From Salticus scenicus (lineage: Eukaryota > Arthropoda > Arachnida > Araneae > Salticidae): a DNA stretch of 64,000 nt. The stretch is from positions 351,564,602 through 351,628,601 of the forward strand of contig OZ005652.1 in the NCBI GenBank assembly GCA_963930645.1, read 5' to 3'. The notes beneath the pieces were generated by a model. The model did no database searches. It was not told where the DNA came from and saw only the letters and a program-made list of their open reading frames with translations. Position 1 is the first letter of the stretch. Each line of letters opens with the position of its first letter. The position numbers were made by a program, and so were the translations under genes. Shown here piece after piece: positions 56,727-64,000 of the stretch.

Positions 56727-57281
56727 ATATGGTATTTTGGTAGGACACTAACACGACTTGCTCTTGCCTGGCATCTGAATATTATAAAGACAAATTATAT
56801 ATTAAGGTGTTAGATAACAAGTACTGTACATGAACGCACTTTAAAAACAGTTTAAAATTGTTTTAAAAACAAATTTATTTGACATATATTTCTGTGTAAG
56901 TTGGTGTTACCGCACTCTCAACCTCCCATTAGAACATAATACTTATATTCATAAAAAAGGGACTTATTAAATTTAAAACTTTATTAAAAATTATTCAAAC
57001 AACTTTCAAATACACCAGTTCTCAAAAATTACAAATTTTGGTCAAAAGTTTCAAGCGGTAACATAAGCATGTGATTTGCAAAGCACTAAATTTGAATTTA
57101 GTGCAATTACTCGTCTTTACCTCTAAACACGTAATTATAGCAAAAAAACAAGCGTTGAAAGCTGGACTTTAAACAGCATTTTGTTTACTCTATGGATATG
57201 AGAAAATAATTATCATCATTCTCCAAGAAATTTCATGGATTTAGTAAAATCTAATATAGCATTCCTGTCAATTATATTCAT
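56727..57281. other. AT-rich sequence downstream of the exon
   Basis: Possible intron or 3' flank. No second exon or clear polyadenylation context could be chosen. Confidence 0.4.
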
Positions 57282-57590
57282 TCTATATAATATTTCTCTA
57301 ACGTGCACCAATTTCAATTATTTTTTGTCGAAACGATACGAAAGAGATGTAATTAATAAAATCCACGAGAATAAAAAATATTTAAAAATTAACAATATTT
57401 AAGCACGCGGGTGTCACTTGTCTAATGACATTATTTTATGGAAAAATGTATTTTTAAAAATTGCTTCTGCAAAATCTTTGCAAGCATCGTTTTAAACCTA
57501 GCAATACTTTAAAGATATATACAGAATATGAATTATTATCATAAATTGACTAAATCCCAGTCACAAAAAACATAATAAAAATAGAAATTA

Positions 57591-57623
<33 letters not shown>

Positions 57624-57951
57624 AAAAATTATACGAAAATTAATAAAAAGTCATCGCCAACACGGCGATAAAAATTTAGAAGTCATCGTGGAAGTCCTAT
57701 ATACTAAAACTGTACATGTACAGCCTGCGGAAGTATAAAAACTGGATCGTGAACCATGGATTTTATTTTGAAACCTTTCTTCGAATGGTTTTGTTGTCAC
57801 TACTGTACAATATTAATTTGGTTCTAATAATAATTTGGCTTCTGGTAAATAAATTTTTAATTAGGTAGTGAAATTTATATAATTTTTATGAATTTAAAAT
57901 TTTAAAGGTAAATAAGAAATGAGATGCGAAAATTTCGCACAAGTTTGCTAG
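57282..57951 (+). mobile_element. Helitron-like element, family E, copy 4
   Basis: TCTATATAATATTTCTCTAACG to hairpin TGCGAAAATTTCGCA, CAAGTTTG, CTAG|T. 670 bp, complete and free of MITEs, so it shows the empty sites for the insertions at 1453 and 11924. The base before TC is T rather than the expected A. Confidence 0.65.
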
Positions 57952-58500
57952 TAGAAGAGAATATTTTAGTTTAATTTTGGATAACCCTGCATATTATCTA
58001 TAAATTATATATACACACTACGTAGTGTACTTTAATTTAGTGGCTTTGTAAAAGAATGGTGAATAGTTTTCACACGGTATTCTACAACATTTTCAAAATA
58101 TGTTTTTATACGTATAAAAATATATGTTTATTTAATTTCGTTTACTGCAGTCTCTAGGTGTTAAACTGTGAGTATCAGAAATTTGCCAATGAACGTAATG
58201 TATTTGAATTCTCTTGGATGTCCATGTACACAAATTATTTGTTTGATTTTTACAAACAGGGGATTTCCTGCTAATACTTGCTCTTGGAAATGGTTTTTCT
58301 ATCACGTTTTACTGATATGAAACTTAATATAAATATATTACTAATTCAGAAAAAACATAGTGAAGTTTTTATGTACTTTGAAGGGTATAGGGAGGAAAAG
58401 GAAAGAGAAATGAGATGTTTTATCCCTTTTTTTTACTTCTTAAAGTGTAAAATTTTGAATTGATAATTAAAAAAGTTTCACTGAAGTCTATAACTGTATA
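57952..58500. other. unassigned AT-rich sequence
   Basis: No recognised content. Confidence 0.4.
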
Positions 58501-58800
58501 GCTTGGGGACGGAGGGCTTGGTTGAATTGGTTGGATTTAACGTCGCTTTAATATAGCATTATAGGTAATTGGCGACAGTCTGGGACGCACCCCAAAAGGT
58601 GGTCCAGAGACATGCCATCATAATTTTGATCCTCTACGGAGGGGATGGCTCCCTCACTTCGGTGACCCTCCAGAGGTATCATGTAGATTGGAACATGGAG
58701 GGCATGGTGGCCACAACGGATTTTATTTGCACCAGCCACCATTAGTGTCCACGACGGTATTTGGCCAGCTCGAGTATAAAAGGCGGGAAAAAAAATGCAT
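58501..58800. repeat. GC-richer fragment, possibly retroposed
   Basis: CTTGGGGACGGAGGGCTTGG through GAGTATAAAAGGCGGG is distinctly less AT-rich than its flanks. A frame on the complement (58548-58805) is open for 85 codons but matches nothing I know. It may be a SINE-like or unique fragment. Confidence 0.3.
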
Positions 58801-59359
58801 GACATTTTTTATCAGATTTTATGTCACATATGTTCGTCTCTCTGAATACTTCAATTATGTTTAAACATGTTTTATTTTTAGTAAATAATAATCGTATAAA
58901 AATTCATCAAAATGAGTAAAAGGCCCTTTAAAATCATCTTTATTTTGTCATTTAGTTCCCTCAGGTATATCCCACATCTGCTGTATATTTTCCTTAATTA
59001 ATACGTAATAATTATACAAAGCTTGGTTAAAATTAGAAATAAGCATTAAAAAAATCTTTAAATAAATAATTTATTTATTATTTATTAGTGACTAATTTTC
59101 CAAGTCAATTTGATTTGAATAAATATTGAGATTTCATGTAGTAAAATTTGAATGTAAAGCACTCTGATAATTTTATAGCGGACATTATCTATATATTTAG
59201 GATTCATTTATTATTTATTATATTACAATAATGTCCACACTTTACATTGATATTTCCAAAAAAATTGAGAACTAATATTTTTCTAAAGTATAATGCATAT
59301 TTTCACCATATCTTTATTCGTAAATATTGTAGTACTAATAAAATATTATATCATACTCT
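58801..59359. other. unassigned AT-rich sequence
   Basis: No recognised content. Confidence 0.4.
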
Positions 59360-59600
59360 TTGACCGCGTCGAATTGATCCCCGGTTGGCAAAGTGCCAGA
59401 ACGATTCCACTAACGCGCTAGGAGACACAGCAAGGAAGACAGAGGGGAATCGTCTGCTATGTGTAGAATCATTAATACTCCTGCTTCGTTTTCTGTTACG
59501 TTACGGACATTCCTATTTTATAAATGGACCAGTCATTTTCACTCATGCGCAGATGACGCCAGGGATCTTCCTTCCGCGGTTTATCAGTAATTGTTAAAAC
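59360..59600 (-). repeat. tRNA-like SINE fragment
   Basis: On the complement, TAGCGCGTTAGTGG (A-box-like) is followed by GGGGATCAATTC (B-box-like) at 59370-59425. The adjoining 150 bp are GC-richer, ending GCAGATGACGCCAGGG. No target duplication found. Confidence 0.4.
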
Positions 59601-59653
59601 ATTTATAAAAGATATAATGAATAAAAATTATTTATACTGATTATATATATTCA

Positions 59654-60060
59654 CTAGCTGGTTTTGCCCACTTCGCTGGACACTATACTTAAATGAGATG
59701 TCAAAATCACATATCATTATTAATAACCTAGGTTAAAGTTCCCGCTGTGTTCGGTACAACTTTTTCCCACTTGAAATGTGAAGAGTCCGGGTCCCCGCTG
59801 CCTTCGACAGCAACTTACCCGCTTCTTACTTCCCCTTCCCCAGCGGGTAAGTTCGACGCTTTGCGAAATCCTACCAAAGTACATAGTGTGTACACTTAAT
59901 CAACATCCACACGCCAAAATTCATCACTATAAGATAATTCAAAGCGAATTCAAACGGTAAAACGCATTTATTACCACCCGACCCCAGGAGGAGGAATTTC
60001 GTAAAATCTCGTTAGAATAACTGTCGGATAAATATAAACAATTTACTCACCAAATTTCAT
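59654..60060 (-). mobile_element. Helitron-like 3' end
   Basis: A|CTAGCTGGTTTTGCCCACTTCG at 59654, then TGGACACTATACTTAAATGA as at 27408, and CCCGCTGCCTTCGACAGC as at 38870. The other end was not found. Confidence 0.5.
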
Positions 60061-61400
60061 GACCGCAGATCCCAAGACAAATTTAGTGCCAAAAGGAAGA
60101 TCGCGAATTTGCAACTTCCTCCCCCCCTCCCCCCCCCCACACACACGCACAGACATACCGGTTTACCCTACCAAGTGAGGTCCCCGTAATTTTGCATTCA
60201 TTGCGAGGTCCACCTAAAATTATTTATATCTCCGGTATAAATTAACATATCCAAATATAAATTATTGTTTTCTTAATTATAGACATGGGAGAACCCAGAT
60301 GATCCAAAATTTTTTTAATAAATTAAATATAAAATTTCCGCATTTTGCATTCAAAGCGAGGACCGGAAGAAGGGAAAATTTGTGGGTTTATTAGGGATTA
60401 TCTTCTTAAAATCCCCAGTAAAAAGGGATTGTCTCGTTTAAGACCGGAATGTCAGCTATCAAGTGCGGGGAATCAAAAACCACATTCTTTTCTTTTGAAT
60501 AAAACAAATATCGGTCCACGTGTTTTTACATATATTACGCAGAAAACATACACACGGAAAAATAAATTGCACTATTTGAAATTGTTTTTTTCCTCCCGTC
60601 CTTTTAATTATAAGAGAAGTAAAAAAGAAAATATACATACATATACATATATATATATATATATATATTTGCATTATTCAATGGAAAATTATTTGTACAT
60701 TTTCAAAATAAAGTGATATTTTGTATTATGGTTTGTTAACACATAAAAAATTGCACCAAATTTAATTTTTTAACCGATTAAATTCTGAAATCACAATAAA
60801 GTTCACAGCTTTAATAGAAAAAAAAAATGTAGAAAAACTTTTAAAAAGAAAAAAAAAACTGCAGATTATCAAAACATTTTGGAACAATAAAAAATTTAAG
60901 AAAGGGGGGGGGGGATTTTTGCTTCCAAACTGCAATTATTATAATATTTGTTTCAAATACCTTCAAATTATTTGCAGATTTTTCTGCATTTTTTTTTTTT
61001 TCCTGGTTTTCCAGGATATAGCAGCTCGAAGGGATATACCGGTTGTATATTTTACTTATATATTTAAATAGTTAAAATAAGTTAAAGTTTGAGGAGATAA
61101 TAATATATTTAAATTATATATAATTTAGATATTTCATAAAATAAGTGTAAAATCTTTTATTTTTAAACGAACTCAGCGAAGTTCAAACTAACACCTAAAA
61201 TTAATATTTATGGTCAATTTTTAACTTTTCTCGAATAAGGTTTAAAATTCGCTGTTATTTATTTATTTATTAACGTTTATATAATTCAACATAAAAAACA
61301 AAGTGATTTTTAATTTATCATAATTTCAAAAATACAAGATTGCCTGTTTGTAGATTTCACATAAGATGATTTGAAATTTAGGAGACAGACAGCTCGAAAA
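60061..61400. repeat. AT-rich region with diverged array-like modules
   Basis: CACACACACGCACAGACATACCGG with TTTACCCTACCAAGTGAGGT, and GCATTCAAAGCGAGGACC near 60345, match module words of the array that follows. (TA)n at 60649-60668. A 123-codon frame at 60345 looks non-coding. Confidence 0.35.
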
Positions 61401-61427
61401 AATTGAAATGCAACGTGATCTGACAAA

Positions 61428-61461
<34 letters not shown>

Positions 61462-62953
61462 TATATTTTTTAATTTTAGAATATATATATATATTCTAAA
61501 ATTTAAAATTCTTTTAAACTGATAATTATGAAATATAGCTAAGAATCTTATAGAATATATGTATATCAGAGATCTAATACAACAATAATAATAATAAAGC
61601 AGAATGAAATTAAGCTGTTTATTTAGATGTCAAAATGCCGCAGATAGACAAACATAGCTTCAAGTTTTTAAAACTCCCCTTTATTAATGGGAGATTAAAA
61701 ACAACATTTTTTCACAAGCTTAAAGAAAAATGTATAAAGATATAGGTCGTCGTTTTTTCTAAAATATTAATTTTCAAACATTAAATTACTTATTGACTGA
61801 CATGGTTTTTAGTGTTTGAAAAGTGCAAGTAAAAACAGGCGAGTAAATATCGACATTCTAATTAAGAGTGAGAAATCAGCAGGGTATGAAAAATTTTTGT
61901 TATTTATGGGTATTTACATTTCTTTCGAGTGCAGACCAAAGATACCTATATTATAAAATGTATAATATAATATATGCGCGTGAGTATATTTTTATAAATA
62001 TAACCTATATAAGGATATATTTTTATAAATATATATTGTATATTTTTATAAATATATCATATATAATTAATAATCTTACGAAATTTACTGTTTTTAGGAA
62101 AAACCCTTCAGCTTAAAACAAACAGTTTTCATATGTTATTTTCAAACGAAATATTTCTTATTTTTTTCTTTTTTCTTTCTTTAATTTCTAAAAGCTACCA
62201 TTCATCGAGGATTATTAAATGTAAATATATATATATATTTTAAGAATCTTAAATTAAAAAAATATCTTTTAACAAAATTTTCAAATAATATGTAAGTGTG
62301 TGTGTGTGTATTTTCGTTTGTTTAACCTACAAAATGCAGACCAAAACCCGGTTATGCATCAGCATTGCGAGGACACATTTCTGGTCCTCGGGAAAACAGG
62401 AAAATGCGGGAATCACGATTGGTAGAGTGAATCAGTATATTTCTTCTCATATATGAATACATTTTTATGAATGCTAGAGATTTCATATTAGTTCTTTTTA
62501 TCTCTCAAAATCAAACAGTATTTGAGAAAAAAAAAAAAAAAAAAAAAAAAAACTTTGCATTTTCAAAGAAATTGTTTGCCATGTGTTATTTTTAAATGGA
62601 AAATTTATTTATTATTTTTATTATTATTATTTCTAAACATCATTTGTTAAGGAAGTTCTTCATATGTACTTAAAAGCGGTTCTATTTTATTATTATTGTT
62701 ATTATTATTATTATTCATATATTAATATGATTTGAAAGCTGAAAAGATTGCCAGCTCGAATTTTTTTTTTTTTAATTTCTGTGCAAATGCTTATGGAAGA
62801 AACGTCATTTTAAATATTAATAATAACAATAATAATAAAAGTCTTTGAATCAAAGTTTTATCAAACATAGTTAAAAACCACACAGAATGTATCAGAGTTT
62901 TAAAAGACATCCCCAAAATAATTGGGCAGATAGAAACACAGACAAAGTTTCAA

Positions 62954-62984
<31 letters not shown>

Positions 62985-63855
62985 CATTCCATTAGTTTAA
63001 CATGAATCGGAGCATTTAGTGCCCGAAATATTTGCAAGTAAACAAAAGTACAAGCTGCCAGATAGGCAGTCAATTAAAATAAATAAATTAGCAGAGTATG
63101 AAATGTATTTAATATGTATTTGTGTGTGTGTTTATTTTTGTTTGTTTACCCTACTAAGTGCAGACCAAAGCTCGGCTACACATGAACATTGAGAGGACCA
63201 CAATTGGTCCTCGGAAAGGAAAGATGCGTGGATTTAGTTTTATTATTTTTTTCATTTTTTCATTTTTTATTTATTTTATTTTTTACGTTATTTATAAATA
63301 TGATTGGAAACCGGGAAACTTGAGAGCTCGAAATTTTTAAAATATTATTTCAATGTGTTCTGGGAAATTAAATAAATAAATAAATAAATAAAACTTTTTT
63401 TTTTTTTTTTTTTTTTTAAGAAAAAAATTATTATATCAAATTTTTAGTTAATATGTATGTGTGTATGTATTTGCGCTTGTTTATTCTACCGAGTGCGGAC
63501 CCACCTTCGTCATAAAATATTGCTTTAAATTTTAAAAGATCTTTGAAGCGACATTTCCTCAAGCATAGTTAAAAATCTTCCATAATATGTCATCATTCTA
63601 ATAAAAGATACTGCAAATATATTGGGCTATTATTCAGACGCTAAAACAGAGCAGATGGATACTTAAAGAGACAAAGCTTCACTATTATAAAGAATCTTTT
63701 TTTTTTTTTTTTTGTCAGAGAATAAAAACGATATTTTAAAAGAAATATTATGATAAGCATGATAAGTATCAAACATCTATATTTTTATTTTTTAAACATT
63801 ATTTTACCTTATGATGAATAAGAGCATTTAGTGGCCGAAAATATCGCAACTAAAA
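61401..63855. repeat. diverged long-period (~0.7-0.9 kb) tandem array
   Basis: Module words recur in order: CAGCTCGAAAAAATTG (61389), poly-A/(TA)n (61427), AGTGCAGACCAAAG (61929), GTGTGTGTGT..TTGTTTAACCTACAA..GCAGACCAAA (62297), AGCTCGAATTTTTTT (62754), TTTGTTTACCCTAC..GCAGACCAAAG (63139), AGCTCGAAATTTTT (63324), TTGTTTATTCTACCGAGTGC (63477), ATTTAGTGGCCGAAAATAT (63828). Contains (TC)n at 62955-62980 and several poly-A/T tracts. No coding. Confidence 0.6.
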
Positions 63856-64000
63856 CTAGTATGTTGTGGCCACCACAAGACTTTCTTCTATATTTTCCTA
63901 TACATATTCACTCAGTAACAATATTAAAAAAAAAAAAAAATCGTTAAATGTAAAAAAAAAAAATCGATAACTTTGTTTTAAATTATCACAGATTTATAGT
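63856..64000 (-). mobile_element. repeat family A copy 9, cut by the window edge
   Basis: CTAGTATGTTGTGGCCACC at 63856, then ACTTTCTTCTATATTTTCC and the TATCGATAACTTTGTTTTAA module. It is inserted in the tandem array. Confidence 0.85.

Noticed and set aside
58770..58790. GAGTATAAAAGGCGGG as a TATA promoter
   Set aside because: No transcript or gene start can be tied to it, and the surrounding fragment may be a retroposon.
60345..60716. 123-codon plus-strand frame
   Set aside because: Composition follows the AT-rich background, it ends in (TA)n, and no domain is recognised.
1..64000. Endogenous virus or LTR retrotransposon genes
   Set aside because: I looked for reverse transcriptase (YXDD), integrase and capsid-like blocks in the longer frames and saw none; no paired LTRs were evident.

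Overview
The window looks like gene-poor nuclear DNA from an arthropod, possibly a spider or another arachnid. It is very AT-rich. It has no bacterial-style gene packing, carries dozens of long poly-A/T tracts, and has Tc1/mariner, hAT-like, Helitron-like and tRNA-derived SINE sequences nested in one another. The taxon is an inference from repeat content. I saw no rRNA, viral gene, CRISPR array or operon. The longest open frame is 164 codons and belongs to a decayed transposase. The only segment that reads like a host protein-coding exon is at about 56.45-56.73 kb; it resembles the FAM166/CIMIP2 ciliary microtubule inner proteins. One tRNA-Thr(UGU)-like gene lies at 3.64-3.71 kb. Layout, left to right: 0-0.45 kb, 174-bp satellite; 1.4-2.8 kb, Helitron-like element with a nested MITE; 3.6-4.0 kb, tRNA and inverted partial copies; 4.2-5.0 kb, first copy of repeat family A; 6.3-10.2 kb, a nest (foldback element holding a mariner, a 120-bp satellite holding a hAT-like MITE, a THAP-remnant element, a palindromic MITE). 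11.1-12.65 kb has another MITE and two abutting Helitron-like elements. 12.65-14.7 kb is a long family A copy. 14.8-15.5 kb is a 175-bp tandem array. 16.3-19.2 kb is a SINE cluster. 20.05-21.36 kb is an inverted-repeat element. 22.2-24.5 kb is a three-level Tc1 and foldback nest. 25.3-26.3 kb is family D. 27.4-38.8 kb is mostly Helitron-like, with a 1-kb minisatellite, a hAT-like MITE and a Tc1-type foldback. 39.9-55.6 kb is dominated by families A and D, interrupted by palindromic MITEs, an inverted element with hammerhead-ribozyme-like cores (44.26-44.54 kb), the second hAT-like MITE, a mariner relic, a THAP-encoding element (50.87-51.76 kb) and a DDE-transposase element with an apparent 3-bp target duplication (53.38-54.73 kb). 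56.4-57.3 kb holds the exon; 57.3-58 kb is a Helitron-like element; 58.5-59.6 kb holds GC-richer fragments; 60.1-63.86 kb is a diverged long-period tandem array, cut at the right edge by another family A copy. The genes here do not act together in a pathway. The biological content is the history of the mobile elements. Several insertions can be read exactly because both the duplicated target and an uninterrupted copy of the target lie in this same window. Families A and D share the architecture described for non-autonomous Helentrons (DINE-1/HINE type): a terminal hairpin, sub-terminal inverted repeats, central microsatellite and tandem modules, and a 3' hairpin. Family identities rest on terminal structure and recalled protein motifs. 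No database search was possible.
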